Of a DNA stretch of 64,000 nt, positions 43,115-52,052 are shown piece by piece; position 1 is the stretch's first letter, and each line of letters opens with the position of its first letter. The notes beneath the pieces are model-generated. The model did not search any database, was not told where the DNA came from, and saw nothing but the letters and a program-made list of their open reading frames with translations. Where the stretch lies: contig CALSLT010000027.1 of assembly GCA_943787265.1 (NCBI GenBank), positions 62,001 to 126,000 of the forward strand, written 5' to 3'. This DNA is from an uncultured Planctomycetaceae bacterium (GTDB lineage: Bacteria > Planctomycetota > Planctomycetia > Planctomycetales > Planctomycetaceae). A program made the translations under genes and the position numbers.

Positions 43115-43642
43115 CTACTGAACGGCGATCAGCTCAACAATGAAATGCAATGTTGCTTTGGGCGGAATCGACCCCGGCCTGCCGGCTTCGCCGTACGCCA
43201 GTTGGTATGGAATTTCGAGTTGAATTTTGCCACCAACACCGATGAGCTGCAGGCCTTGTGTCCAGCCAGCGATCACTCCGGTCAGCGGGAAGTCGATCGC
43301 GTTCTTACCGTATGAGCTGTCGAATTCTGATCCATCGTCGAGTGTACCCCGGTAGTGGCAAAAAACAGTGTCTTCGGCCGTTGGTTTTTTACCATCTCCT
43401 TTGCGAAGGATCTTGTATTTCAAACCGGTTGCCGTTTCGGTGAACTCGGTCTGAGCATCCGGACCGTCGGGGCCGGGCTCAGCCCTTGTGTCTGCGGCGG
43501 GGGCTTCCGCTGTTTCTGATGCGGGAGCTGTCGGAACCGGAAGGCGACGGGTCCCACTATTGGAAGACGGTGCGGGCACACAGCCTGCGACGAGAAACAA
43601 ACCAAGCAAACCTGTACTCAGGACACACTTCAGATCATTCAC
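43115..43642 (-). CDS. FKBP-type peptidyl-prolyl isomerase, lipoprotein
   Basis: The 175-residue protein has a lipoprotein signal (lipobox VAGC, C21), a Pro/Ala-rich linker of about 50 residues, and one FKBP domain (about 75-175): TVFCHYRGTLDDGSEFDSSY, VIAGWTQGLQLIGVGGK and LAYGEAGRPGSIPPKATLHFIVEL hold the conserved aromatic and Gly residues of the active pocket (only cores shown). It would accelerate proline isomerisation during folding of exported proteins. It belongs to the single-domain FkpA/Mip-like group without the N-terminal dimerisation helix. It has an independent promoter region of about 350 bases (43643-43998). Confidence 0.93.
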   Translation of the reverse strand: MNDLKCVLSTGLLGLFLVAGCVPAPSSNSGTRRLPVPTAPASETAEAPAADTRAEPGPDGPDAQTEFTETATGLKYKILRKGDGKKPTAEDTVFCHYRGTLDDGSEFDSSYGKNAIDFPLTGVIAGWTQGLQLIGVGGKIQLEIPYQLAYGEAGRPGSIPPKATLHFIVELIAVQ

Positions 43643-43998
43643 TTTTCTTCACTCCTCAAGCTGCAAAAACGTCATCAAATTTAGACGTCTGGGATGAAAT
43701 CGCGAAATAGCAGTCTAGTTGATCAAGGGACGCAGGCAACTCGACTCTTGATTCTGCGTCCCAACGTTCGGAACAGCATTTGCCATAAAAACCATGACCT
43801 AAGCTTGGTCTCAAAGTCGCGTGTGATCTGGGGCCGATTGTTGAGCCGACGCAACACTGGAAGTGGTTGATCGTTGCTTTTTTGCATCAGTCCGAAGTGC
43901 CATCCGATATTGACGGATGGCGATCATCGCCAGGTTTACCATTGGCTTTTCGTAAAACAATGCCATTTGAATTCGATTGTTGATTGAGGGACTTGCAC
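43643..43998. other. 356-base divergent region with three hairpins
   Basis: It contains perfect inverted repeats GGGACGCAG/CTGCGTCCC (43727-43735 and 43754-43762, 18-base loop), GCCATCCG/CGGATGGC (43899-43921, 7-base loop) and the 13-base palindrome GGCGATCATCGCC (43919-43931). None has a T-run. They could be operators or structured leader RNA for the small membrane-protein gene at 43999, or dispersed repeats. No protein gene is supported here. Confidence 0.45.
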
Positions 43999-44376
43999 AT
44001 GGATTTTCAAGAAGAACCACTGTACGAGCCGCCGTCGGATTTTGCGCGATCTGCGGCGCTGTTTATTCTCACGATGGGAACAGTCTTCGGGCTCGGAATG
44101 CTCTGGACAAACTATGGCGACGACATCGCCGCTCGATGGAATAAAGACTGGAACGGCATGAAAGATGGCTGGGTGGAAGCGACCACTCCGCCGGAACGGG
44201 AACCAGGAACTGGGCTGCTAGGAATGATGAAGGACAGTCCGTGGGGGCCGAACGGGTTCGATCACGACATGAGACCGGCAAACAACAACCGATTTCGGAG
44301 TAATGAACCGGTCGTCCCGATGATCGACAGAACGAAGTTGAAATTGAAGTCTGTCAACACTTCCCGGCGCCGATGA
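43999..44376 (+). CDS. Small membrane protein of unknown function
   Basis: A 125-residue protein with a short acidic N terminus (MDFQEEPLYEPPSDF), one hydrophobic helix (about 19-37: AALFILTMGTVFGLGMLW) and a Pro/Asn/Arg-rich cytoplasmic or periplasmic tail ending KSVNTSRRR. I do not recognise the family. ATG 43999 is supported by GAGGG eight bases upstream; a TTG at 43984 would add five residues. It ends in a bidirectional terminator shared with thiC. Confidence 0.65.
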   Translation: MDFQEEPLYEPPSDFARSAALFILTMGTVFGLGMLWTNYGDDIAARWNKDWNGMKDGWVEATTPPEREPGTGLLGMMKDSPWGPNGFDHDMRPANNNRFRSNEPVVPMIDRTKLKLKSVNTSRRR

Positions 44377-44403
44377 CAATCTACTTGCGGCCAATCGGAA
44401 ACA

Positions 44404-44442
44404 AAAGAAGCCTCGCATTGGAGATCGATGCGAGGCTTCTTT
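44404..44442. terminator. Bidirectional terminator between the small membrane gene and thiC
   Basis: A 15-bp perfect stem AAAGAAGCCTCGCAT/ATGCGAGGCTTCTTT (44404-44418 and 44428-44442) with a 9-base loop. Both arms carry A or T runs, so it can stop transcription from either side. It lies between the two convergent stop codons (44376 and 44494). Confidence 0.85.
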
Positions 44443-44493
44443 GCGTTTACTGCAGATTGAACGGTTGAACAAAGCCGCTCAACACAACCCCGC

Positions 44494-46296
44494 TTATGCC
44501 GGCGTAATCTCTTCCTGGAGTTTCTGCGCTTCGTCTGGATCGACGTAGTCGCTGTGGCAATCCGGCTTGGATTCGTCGGCTCCGACTGCCTCTTTTGTTT
44601 TCGATGCAAGTTTGTGAATCTCGTCTGGAGAGAGCACTCCGCGAGTTTCAAGAATCGCCAGCTGGTCCGTGTTCAGCGCTTCTGTAACTTTGGCTTTGTC
44701 CCAGGCGTACTCTTCGTCTTTGCCTGAAACGAACATCTCGATCTCTTTCGAGATGCGGACGCTGCACCAGTCGTGGCCACACATGGCGCAGAAGTCGGTG
44801 TCGACGTCGAGGTCTTCGTCGTGGAGCGCTCGTGCGAGGTCAGGGTCGAAGCTCAAATCGAAGTGCTTGTCCCAGTTGAGAGCCGCGCGAGCTTTCGTCA
44901 GCTCGTCATCGCGGTCTCGCGTGCCAGGAATTCCGAGCGCGACATCAGCAGCGTGAGCGGCGATCTTGTACGCGACGCAACCTTGTTTGACGTCGTCTTT
45001 CTTCGGCAGTCCAAGGTGCTCTTTCGGAGTCACGTAACACAGCATGCTGGCACCGTGGTAAGCGGCGGACGTCGCTCCGATGCAGCTGGTGATGTGGTCG
45101 TAGCCTGGGAAGATATCCGTGACGAGCGGTCCAAGAACATAAAACGGAGCACCGTGGCACAACGTCCGCTGCAGCTTCATGTTGTATTCGATCTGGTCGA
45201 AGGAGACGTGTCCGGGACCTTCGATCATGACCTGCACGCCGCGTCGCCACGCTCGTTCAGTCAGTTCACCGAGCGTTTCGAGTTCGGCCAATTGAGCTCG
45301 GTCCGTCGCGTCGGCCAAGCCGCCTGGACGGAGACCATCGCCGATCGAGAAGGTGACATCGTACTCTCGCATGATGTCGCAAATGTCTTCCCACAGCGTG
45401 TAGGTTGGGTTTTCTTTGTTATGAGTGATCATCCACTTGGCGAGAAGTGATCCACCGCGGCTGACGATTCCGATCAGTCGATCCTGGACAAACCTGAGAT
45501 GCCCAAAGCGGACGCCAGCATGAATCGTGAAGTAGTCGACGCCCTGCTTCGCCTGATGCTTGAGCATCTGCAGGATGTCATCTTCAGTCAGGTCTTCGAT
45601 CTTTCGGCCGATGATCATCGAGTAGATCGGCACGGTTCCGATGGGGACGGTCGAGTTCTTGATGATCGCTTCGCGGCATTCGTTGAGGTTGCCGCCCGTC
45701 GACAAGTCCATGACCGTGTCGGCTTCCCACTTTTCTGCCCACTTCAGCTTCTCGACTTCTTCGTCCGTTCCTGAAGAAACCGGTGACGCGCCCATGTTGG
45801 CGTTCACTTTGGTTTTCGATGCTCGGCCGATCGCCATCGGGTCGAGTTCGTACTTCAGGTGACTGATATTTGCCGGGATGACCATGCGGCCCGCAGCGAC
45901 TTCATCTCGGACCTGCTCCGGCGTCAGGTGCGGCTCCCGTTCGGCGACACGCTTCATTTCCGGGCTGATGATGCCTCGGCGGCCCTGCTCCAACTGAGTG
46001 ACCGGCTCCCAACCCAGTGGCGGCTCCCATGCTTCGGCCTTTTCGTAGTCGTTCTCGAAGCCGGCGTTCAAAGTCCAGTCTTCCGGCATGAAGTCCCATG
46101 CCGTTTTCTCCGACGTCTGCGGCATGCCTGGAGTGTCTGGCGAAGAAAACGTCGCCGCTCCCTCTCGCCCGGGCGCGAGCACTGGCGGATTCGCGAAACT
46201 GCCGGGAGTCGTTCCCTGCGAGGTCGAGGATGGGTCGCTTCCGAGTGAAGGTAGCTCGTACCCGGGAGTTTGAAGGTCCGTCTCAGCAATGCTCAT
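44494..46296 (-). CDS. thiC: Phosphomethylpyrimidine synthase
   Basis: ThiC is a radical-SAM enzyme that rearranges aminoimidazole ribotide to the hydroxymethylpyrimidine phosphate of thiamine. Diagnostic segments are KTKVNANMGASPV, DTVMDLSTGGN, DYFTIHAG, SIGDGLRPG, IEGPGHV and the C-terminal cluster CAMCGHDWCS (CX2CX4C) that binds the [4Fe-4S]. ATG 46296 is chosen over a longer frame because AAGGGA lies seven bases upstream and the longer N terminus is basic and unlike the family. The resulting protein has 600 residues. I found no convincing TPP riboswitch in its 324-base upstream region. No other thi gene is near. Confidence 0.96.
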   Translation of the reverse strand: MSIAETDLQTPGYELPSLGSDPSSTSQGTTPGSFANPPVLAPGREGAATFSSPDTPGMPQTSEKTAWDFMPEDWTLNAGFENDYEKAEAWEPPLGWEPVTQLEQGRRGIISPEMKRVAEREPHLTPEQVRDEVAAGRMVIPANISHLKYELDPMAIGRASKTKVNANMGASPVSSGTDEEVEKLKWAEKWEADTVMDLSTGGNLNECREAIIKNSTVPIGTVPIYSMIIGRKIEDLTEDDILQMLKHQAKQGVDYFTIHAGVRFGHLRFVQDRLIGIVSRGGSLLAKWMITHNKENPTYTLWEDICDIMREYDVTFSIGDGLRPGGLADATDRAQLAELETLGELTERAWRRGVQVMIEGPGHVSFDQIEYNMKLQRTLCHGAPFYVLGPLVTDIFPGYDHITSCIGATSAAYHGASMLCYVTPKEHLGLPKKDDVKQGCVAYKIAAHAADVALGIPGTRDRDDELTKARAALNWDKHFDLSFDPDLARALHDEDLDVDTDFCAMCGHDWCSVRISKEIEMFVSGKDEEYAWDKAKVTEALNTDQLAILETRGVLSPDEIHKLASKTKEAVGADESKPDCHSDYVDPDEAQKLQEEITPA

Positions 46297-46574
46297 CGCA
46301 GATTCCCTTGAGATGTCTGTCGGAAGAAACCCGCGAAATACAGGCGTCTGTCCGGCTTCCGGGCGAATGTGTTCAGGTTGGGCGATCGGCAACATTCCTA
46401 AGTGCCGACGCTGGCTGCCGGGAATCCTGGTTGCGGACCTCGCCTTTTTCAATGGCTTACCCCGTCGCACAGGGAAACTTCGATCGGTCGCCGGACAGAT
46501 TCACTGCCCGAGCCCCGTTCGCGAGCTTTCCGTCCAACTGAAAAATTTCACAAATAGAACTTGACCGGAAACCC

Positions 46575-46600
46575 AATTGTATTACTGTGCTAATACAATT
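46575..46600. promoter_or_regulatory. Palindromic GntR/YtrA-type operator
   Basis: AATTGTATTA-CTGTGC-TAATACAATT has perfect 10-bp arms around a 6-base centre. Such spaced GTATTA/TAATAC repeats are typical YtrA-subfamily operators, and it lies 20 bases before the gntR ATG, where it would block initiation and give autoregulation. A TTGACC (46561-46566) with a weak TACTGT (46583-46588) may be the promoter, overlapping the operator. The other part of the thiC/gntR gap (46297-46574) has no clear feature. Confidence 0.75.
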
Positions 46601-46620
46601 TTGCCAGAAAGGTTCAGGCC

Positions 46621-47019
46621 ATGCAGATCCATATCACCGAGGCAGACGGCACGCCGTTCTACCAGCAGGTAGTCAACCAGATAAAGTTTCTGGTTGCATC
46701 CGGGCGGCTGGACGAGGGCGAGCAGCTTCCGCCGGTCCGCAGACTGGCCGAGCAGCTACTCGTGAATCCAAACACGATTGCTCGAGCGTACCGAGAACTC
46801 GAATCCGAAGGCGTGGTGGCATCGAAACGGGGAGCCGGCGTGTTTGTGTCGGATTCCGGTTCGCCGCTGTCTCGCAAAGAGAAAACGCGAATTCTGCACG
46901 AACGCATCGACGCGTTGCTTACCGAGTCCAGCCAGCTTGACGTCGGAGTGGACTCTCTTCTGAAGCTGATCGAACAGCGCAGCAAAAAGTTTGACTCAAC
47001 GCGGGGAGGCAAGTCATGA
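46621..47019 (+). CDS. GntR-family regulator, YtrA subfamily
   Basis: The 132-residue protein has a winged-helix domain (about 5-80) with FYQQVVNQIKFLVASGRLDEG-type opening (core YQQVVNQIKFLVAS), PPVRRLAEQLLVNPNTIARAYRELE (core LAEQLLVNPNTIARAY) and SKRGAGVFVSD, the GntR signature. The short helical C terminus with no ligand domain is characteristic of YtrA regulators, which control adjacent ABC transporters. A perfect palindromic operator lies just upstream. AGAAAGG precedes ATG 46621. Its end overlaps the ABC ATPase start by 4 bases (ATGA at 47016-47019), so the genes form one operon. Confidence 0.9.
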   Translation: MQIHITEADGTPFYQQVVNQIKFLVASGRLDEGEQLPPVRRLAEQLLVNPNTIARAYRELESEGVVASKRGAGVFVSDSGSPLSRKEKTRILHERIDALLTESSQLDVGVDSLLKLIEQRSKKFDSTRGGKS

Positions 47020-47897
47020 GCGAATCAATAGTCGACATTAAAGGCATTTCGCGATCCTTCGGAAAGAAGGTTGCACTGGACGAAGTGGACCTGTCCGTGC
47101 CACAGGGCAGCGTTGTCGGACTCGTTGGAGAAAACGGAGCCGGGAAAACGACTCTACTTAAACACGTGCTCGGCCTGTTCAAAGCCCGGACAGGAACCGT
47201 ACGGGTCTTCGGAAAGGACCCGGTCACCGATCCTGAAACCGTACTTGGCGAAATCGGCTACCTGTCGGAAGTTCGCGACCTTCCCGACTGGATGAAAATC
47301 GGCGAACTGATGAGCTACACAAAGGCCTTCTTCCCATCGTGGGATGACGCGTTTGCTGAAGAACTCCGCGAGATGTTTGAACTGTCGCTCGATCAGAAAG
47401 TCAAAACGCTCTCTCGCGGGCAGCGTGCGAGGGCCGGGCTGATCGCGGCGATTGCTCACCGACCTCAACTGCTCGTTCTTGACGAGCCTTCATCCGGTCT
47501 CGATCCGGTTGTTCGACGAGATATTCTCTCGGCGATTATTCGAACGGTCGCGGACGAAGGCCGAACGGTCCTGTTTTCTTCGCACCTGCTCGATGAAGTT
47601 CAGCGAGTTTCCGATCACGTGGCGATGTTGCATCTCGGAAAAATGCTCCTGACTTCGCCGATGGACGACGTGCTGACATCGCATCACCGGCTGACCGTCC
47701 GTTTCGAACAGCCGCTTGAGTCACCGTTAAAACTGGACGGGGCGTTGAGGTGCGAAGGCGAGGGTCGAGAATGGACGGTTCTCTGCAACGGCGAGCAGGC
47801 GAGCGTCGAGGCTCAACTGACACAGCTCAACGGTGAAATCGTCGAACGAGCCGCTCCGTCGCTGGACGAGATTTTCGTGGCTCGGATGAACGGTTGA
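47016..47897 (+). CDS. ABC transporter ATP-binding protein
   Basis: The 293-residue ATPase has Walker A GENGAGKTT (38-46), signature LSRGQ (132-136), Walker B LLVLDEP with D156/E157, and SGLDPVVRRD. The C terminus (about 220-293) is a regulatory extension. It would energise the membrane protein encoded at 47963 and resembles the YtrB/CcmA-type exporters controlled by YtrA regulators, which are often linked to cell-wall antibiotic or stress responses; the cargo is unknown. It is translationally coupled to the regulator gene by a 4-base overlap. ATG 47016 is the start. Confidence 0.92.
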   Translation: MSESIVDIKGISRSFGKKVALDEVDLSVPQGSVVGLVGENGAGKTTLLKHVLGLFKARTGTVRVFGKDPVTDPETVLGEIGYLSEVRDLPDWMKIGELMSYTKAFFPSWDDAFAEELREMFELSLDQKVKTLSRGQRARAGLIAAIAHRPQLLVLDEPSSGLDPVVRRDILSAIIRTVADEGRTVLFSSHLLDEVQRVSDHVAMLHLGKMLLTSPMDDVLTSHHRLTVRFEQPLESPLKLDGALRCEGEGREWTVLCNGEQASVEAQLTQLNGEIVERAAPSLDEIFVARMNG

Positions 47898-47962
47898 CGT
47901 TTTATCTGTCGACCCCAGCCACCCACTAATCGAAACATTCGTCTTCCTGTGAGGACACACTC

Positions 47963-49627
47963 ATGACTGGTCCAATCAAAGCTCTCAGTTGGGAATTCGT
48001 TCGGCGGCTTTCGTTGTCAGTGCCGCTGATCATTCCAATGATGATCCTGGCTCCGTCGGGCATTGAGTGGTTGTTCCGGATAGCCGGTCTGCCGACCGCT
48101 GGCGAGAACATCCCGCCGCTGACCTGGCACTGTGTGTACCTCGCGCTGGGCTTTCTCCTGATGGCCGTTCCGCTGGTTGAAGCCTACAAAGGGACGTACC
48201 AGCGAATCCTCGCTTATCCGGTTTCGAATGCGTTTATCGCCAATTGGATGATAGTGTCTTCCGTCGTTACGCTCGTCGGTCAGGAATTCCTGGTCCACTG
48301 GATTTACGATTTCACGCTTTCAGACTGGAACTACCTCGCGGTTTTCGGTGAAAACAGCGTGCTGATTGGACCATGTCAGCCGATCTTTGCAATGACGATC
48401 TCGATGCTGATGGCAATGTTCTGGAGTCTGCGGCATTTCAAATTTCGCAAACTTCTTGTTTGCGGATTGCTCGTCAACTGTTTGACTTTCTGGATTGGGA
48501 GTCACTACTACCCTCGTGGTTTCGGAGCGGGAGCGACGTCGTGGACGACTCTCACTTTTTTCGACGGGGCAGTGATTGCGACCGTGATCGCAGCTTCGTG
48601 GTTCGTCACCTGGCGTGGTATTGCCCGCGAACGATGCGGCGACAACGTCGAGCACTCATTCGAAAATCGCGTCGACGTTCTCACACAGAGGATCAGGGCG
48701 ATTGTCTTTCCGGACAGGCTCCAGGATCACGATTCCCACGAGACTGCCCTCGCCTGGAATCAATGGAGGCAAACAGGACGAAGCGCCGCACTGGCCGGTG
48801 GATTCGGTTTCGGAACGCTCCTGGCCATTCTGCTGTTCAGTGTGTACGGTGGCCGTCGAGGACCGGAAGGCGTTGTCTTTCTCCTGTTCCTGATTCCCAG
48901 CCTGGTGGGATTTCTGGCGGGATCAGTCCTGGGCATTCTTGCCCCGCCGTCCAGTCGAGAACGGATGACGATGTTTCTGGCCACTTCGCCCGTCTCGGAT
49001 GCGAGGCTTGCACGCGGGCTACTTCGCAATGCCTGGCGAACAACCATGATTGCCTGGGTGCTGGTGATCATTCCTGGATTGCTGGCAATCGGGGCCGCGA
49101 TTCTTAGAGACGGTACAACGTCGCTGCAGGTCCAGATCGACCGTCTCAACCAAACTCCGGACTCTCCGTTTGGAGTCATAATTCTGCCACTGGCTCTGCT
49201 GGGCTCGGCAGTTCTGGCGTGGATGCTGACGGCGACGTTTGCCGTTCTAAATTGGACGGGAAACCAGTGGGTGCCATTCTTTTTCATCGTCACCGTACTC
49301 GCCGACGTGATTCTCATCATGCTGCTGAGTTTTTTCCTGGAGAAAGAAACGATCACGTTACTTCGAGAAACCTCAATAGGGATAGCATCGTTTGCGATCG
49401 TGGTCAGTTCGGCATGGGCCTTCTGGACAACATTCAAAAGAAAAATGATGGAGCCGGGATCCGCAACGCTTCTCCTGAGTTTCTGGGTGATCGAATCGCT
49501 GGCGTGCTGGTTCTTTTTGCCGGCGGCGCCGCATCATCGACTATTCGTGATCGGCATATTGATGCTCAGCGTCAGCCCGGTCGCTTTCGCCCCGTTGGCA
49601 ATTTCGAGAAACCGGCACGTCGCCTGA
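47963..49627 (+). CDS. ABC transporter membrane protein
   Basis: The 554-residue polytopic protein follows the ATPase by 65 bases. About ten to twelve hydrophobic segments form two groups, for example YLALGFLLMAVPLVEAY and FGFGTLLAILLFSVYG, separated by a soluble section around residue 250. This doubled arrangement suggests that two ABC-2-type permease halves are fused in one chain. I see no substrate-binding motif. The partner ATPase and the YtrA-type regulator upstream make it an exporter component. Start ATG 47963 has AGGAC about 10 bases upstream. Confidence 0.78.
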   Translation: MTGPIKALSWEFVRRLSLSVPLIIPMMILAPSGIEWLFRIAGLPTAGENIPPLTWHCVYLALGFLLMAVPLVEAYKGTYQRILAYPVSNAFIANWMIVSSVVTLVGQEFLVHWIYDFTLSDWNYLAVFGENSVLIGPCQPIFAMTISMLMAMFWSLRHFKFRKLLVCGLLVNCLTFWIGSHYYPRGFGAGATSWTTLTFFDGAVIATVIAASWFVTWRGIARERCGDNVEHSFENRVDVLTQRIRAIVFPDRLQDHDSHETALAWNQWRQTGRSAALAGGFGFGTLLAILLFSVYGGRRGPEGVVFLLFLIPSLVGFLAGSVLGILAPPSSRERMTMFLATSPVSDARLARGLLRNAWRTTMIAWVLVIIPGLLAIGAAILRDGTTSLQVQIDRLNQTPDSPFGVIILPLALLGSAVLAWMLTATFAVLNWTGNQWVPFFFIVTVLADVILIMLLSFFLEKETITLLRETSIGIASFAIVVSSAWAFWTTFKRKMMEPGSATLLLSFWVIESLACWFFLPAAPHHRLFVIGILMLSVSPVAFAPLAISRNRHVA

Positions 49628-49698
49628 CGGGTATGTAGATTCATTGTGGCCGTCTGACGTTTCTATGACCGGCAGAGTTGCTACAACAACGTCTCGCA

Positions 49699-49749
49699 GG
49701 GTGGGCACTGCCCACCCTCAAGAAACAATCTGGTGGGCGGTGCCCGCCA
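49699..49749. repeat. Paired hairpin repeat upstream of the sppA-like gene
   Basis: Two hairpins: the perfect palindrome GGGTGGGCACTGCCCACCC (49699-49717) and the near-perfect TGGTGGGCGGTGCCCGCCA (49731-49749). The GGGCACTGCCCACC core resembles dispersed planctomycete intergenic repeats (from memory, unverified). It lies between the ABC operon and the sppA-like gene, and the long frame crossing it is not genuine coding. Confidence 0.6.
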
Positions 49750-49802
49750 GACGCTCGGCTGCCGCCTTCAACTCTCAAGACGGAATCAAAGAGGAAGACA
49801 CG

Positions 49803-51653
49803 ATGAGACAACTCACATGGCGATGCACCATTCTTGCACTTTCGACAGTGTTACTGTCGGCTCAGAACTTCGCAGCCGCGGCTGACGAAAAGGCTGCAGA
49901 CGCAGGCACGGTTGCGGTCTTCAGCATCAGCGGTGGAGTCACCGAGAAACCCGGCGATGAGGAGCTGGCAATTTTTACCGGCCAGTCGGCGGACTCGTTC
50001 CTGGCACTGACGACTCGAATGCGAAAGACCATCGACGATGACGATGTCAAAGCCGTCGTCATCCTTGCAGGCGGTTCCGCTCCGGGCCTGGCTCAGTCCG
50101 AGGAACTGCACAAGCTTCTGGCGGATATCAAAAAAGCCGGCAAACCGGTCTACGTTCACGCCGACGCGTTGATGACTCGGCAGGTGATGATTTTCAGCGG
50201 GGCGTCTGAAATCAGCATGTCGCCGACTGGGTACATCTTTCTGCACGGCCTGTACGGCGAACAGGTGCATCTTCGAGGGCTGCTCGACCGACTGCGAATC
50301 AAACCGGACTTCATCACGATGGGTGCTTACAAAAGTGCCGCCGAAACTTTCATGCTCGAAACAGCATCGCCCGCCGCTGCTGACATGACGAAGTGGCTCT
50401 TCGACGGAATGTACAACTCGACCGTCAACGCCCTTGCCTCAGGCCGCGGCGTGAAGCCGGCCAAAGTCAAAGCATGGATCGACGACGGAATCTACTCAGC
50501 GACGGAAGCCAAAGAAGCCGGAATTATCGATTCGGTAACTTACCGCCAGGACCTGGTTGAGCAGATTAAAGAGAAACACGGCAAGGATATTTCGTTCGAC
50601 AAACGCTACGGGAAGAAGTCGCAGCAGCAAATCGACCTTTCGAATCCCTTTGCCGCGTTGCAGCTTTGGGCTCAGATTCTGTCAGGACCGTCTAAGAAGA
50701 AACCGACTAAGGACGGTGTCGCAGTCATCTATGTTGAAGGCTCAATTCTGCCCGGTACTCCGGCGGCATCTCCATTCGGACAGGCCGGCGGCGCATACAG
50801 CACGCCTATTCGCAAAGCTCTCGACAAAGCCGCTGAGGATGACACGATCAAAGCCGTCGTTCTGAGAGTCGACTCGCCTGGCGGATCTGTCGTCGCCAGC
50901 GAAATCATCCTCGACGCGACTCGACGCGTGAAAGCAAAGAAGCCGATCGTTGTCTCAATGGGCAATACGGCAGCCAGCGGTGGTTACTACGTGAGCTGCG
51001 CGTCCGACACAATCTTCGCCGAATCCGGCACGGTCACCGGTTCGATCGGAGTACTCTCTGGCAAGTTCGTGACGACCGACATGTGGAAAAGCGTTGGCAT
51101 CAACTTCACCCCCCTTGCTCGCGGTAAGAAAGCTGGAATGCTCGGATCAGCCACCGCGTTCACCGAGGGCGAACGAGCTCGCATGACAGCGTGGATGGAA
51201 GACGTCTACGGCCAGTTCAAAGGCCACGTGACAGCGATCCGAGGCGATCGCTTGAAGAAACCAATCGATGACCTCGCTGCCGGCCGAGTCTGGACTGGCC
51301 AGCAGGCGCTCGAACACGGCCTGGTCGACAAGATCGGCGGTATTCACGACGCCATCAATTTCATCGCCGACGAAGCGAAACTCGGAGACGACTACGAGGT
51401 CCGAGTGATCCCTCGTCCACAGAACTTCGCAGAACTTCTAATGGGCGACCTGGACGGTGGCGGCAACAAAAAATCGAAAACACTTTCGTTGGAAGCTTCC
51501 GTTTCTCAGGACAGCCTTTGGAAATCAGTGCTGCCCCTGATGCAGGGCCTCGACCCAAACCGAGTTGCCGCCGTCCGGCAAGCCATCCAGCAGCTCGACA
51601 TCGTCAGTCGCGAACAGATTTCACTCAGCATGCCAATTCTGATCGCCGAGTAA
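49803..51653 (+). CDS. S49 signal-peptide-peptidase-like serine protease
   Basis: The 616-residue protein has a signal peptide (hydrophobic about 9-20, cleavage near FAAAAD) and two tandem SppA-like domains. The N-terminal half carries the general-base lysine K177 (MGAYKSAAE). The C-terminal half carries the nucleophile S392 (NTAASGGYYVSC), with the surrounding LRVDSPGGSVVAS and TGSIGVLSGKF segments. This is the K/S dyad of the long (E. coli-type) SppA, which degrades released signal peptides. The secretion signal suggests a periplasmic location. ATG 49803 is chosen because AGAGGAAG lies about 8 bases upstream and the signal peptide starts there; a longer frame crosses a repeat. Confidence 0.9.
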   Translation: MRQLTWRCTILALSTVLLSAQNFAAAADEKAADAGTVAVFSISGGVTEKPGDEELAIFTGQSADSFLALTTRMRKTIDDDDVKAVVILAGGSAPGLAQSEELHKLLADIKKAGKPVYVHADALMTRQVMIFSGASEISMSPTGYIFLHGLYGEQVHLRGLLDRLRIKPDFITMGAYKSAAETFMLETASPAAADMTKWLFDGMYNSTVNALASGRGVKPAKVKAWIDDGIYSATEAKEAGIIDSVTYRQDLVEQIKEKHGKDISFDKRYGKKSQQQIDLSNPFAALQLWAQILSGPSKKKPTKDGVAVIYVEGSILPGTPAASPFGQAGGAYSTPIRKALDKAAEDDTIKAVVLRVDSPGGSVVASEIILDATRRVKAKKPIVVSMGNTAASGGYYVSCASDTIFAESGTVTGSIGVLSGKFVTTDMWKSVGINFTPLARGKKAGMLGSATAFTEGERARMTAWMEDVYGQFKGHVTAIRGDRLKKPIDDLAAGRVWTGQQALEHGLVDKIGGIHDAINFIADEAKLGDDYEVRVIPRPQNFAELLMGDLDGGGNKKSKTLSLEASVSQDSLWKSVLPLMQGLDPNRVAAVRQAIQQLDIVSREQISLSMPILIAE

Positions 51654-51685
51654 TTCTCAAAGTTGCTCACGTTGAAAATTGACTC

Positions 51686-51724
51686 AACGCCGCAGGGAAC
51701 ACATCGCCTCCCTGCGGCGTTTTG
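51686..51724 (+). terminator. Rho-independent terminator of the sppA-like gene
   Basis: A 12-13 bp stem ACGCCGCAGGGA/TCCCTGCGGCGT with a 10-base loop followed by TTTTGCGTTT, 33 bases after the stop codon. Confidence 0.85.
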
Positions 51725-51780
51725 CGTTTACCAGCTATAGGTAAGGCTCTGCCTGACGAAGTCTAAACTTCTTGAAAGCG

Positions 51781-51861
51781 AACCACGAAAGACACCAAAT
51801 ACACGAAAAATTCTTCTGACAGAGCCTCCACGCTTTCGTGTATTTGGTGCCTTTCGTGGTT
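51781..51861. repeat. Long inverted repeat, arms of 28 bases
   Basis: The left arm (51781-51808, starting AACCACGAAAGACACC) and the right arm (51834-51861, ending CCTTTCGTGGTT) pair over 28 bp with one mismatch around a 25-base loop. It is a hairpin of the AACCACGAAAG type that I recall as widely dispersed in planctomycete genomes. It lies within the 399-base gap (51654-52052) before the PPC-domain gene; the remainder of the gap contains the terminator above and no gene. Confidence 0.85.
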
Positions 51862-52052
51862 AAAAAATGTCAGAGCACTTCACTGGAAAGATGAGACCAA
51901 CGAAGGCAGGTTTTGCATTTCGATATTCCCGATCCGATTTTGATCTCCGGTGAACCCTTGCCGAAATTGGTTCATCAGCGCATCGTTTATCCATCTTCCT
52001 CGCGGTGACGGCTCGCGGTCGCACCCACACTCGTTCCTGCCAAGAGAATGTC

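Noticed and set aside
43811..44020. Minus-strand open frame of 69 residues upstream of the small membrane gene
   Set aside because: It crosses three hairpins, overlaps the start of the plus-strand gene, has no ribosome site and no recognisable motif.
46297..46560. Possible TPP riboswitch upstream of thiC
   Set aside because: A stretch resembling ACCAGGATTCCCGGCAGCCAGCG appears in part, but the CTGAGA core and the paired GAACCTGATCT-type helix are absent, so it does not meet the conserved pattern.
49644..49802. Longer start for the sppA-like gene
   Set aside because: The extension crosses palindromic repeats and would place 53 residues before a clear signal peptide; ATG 49803 has a good ribosome site.
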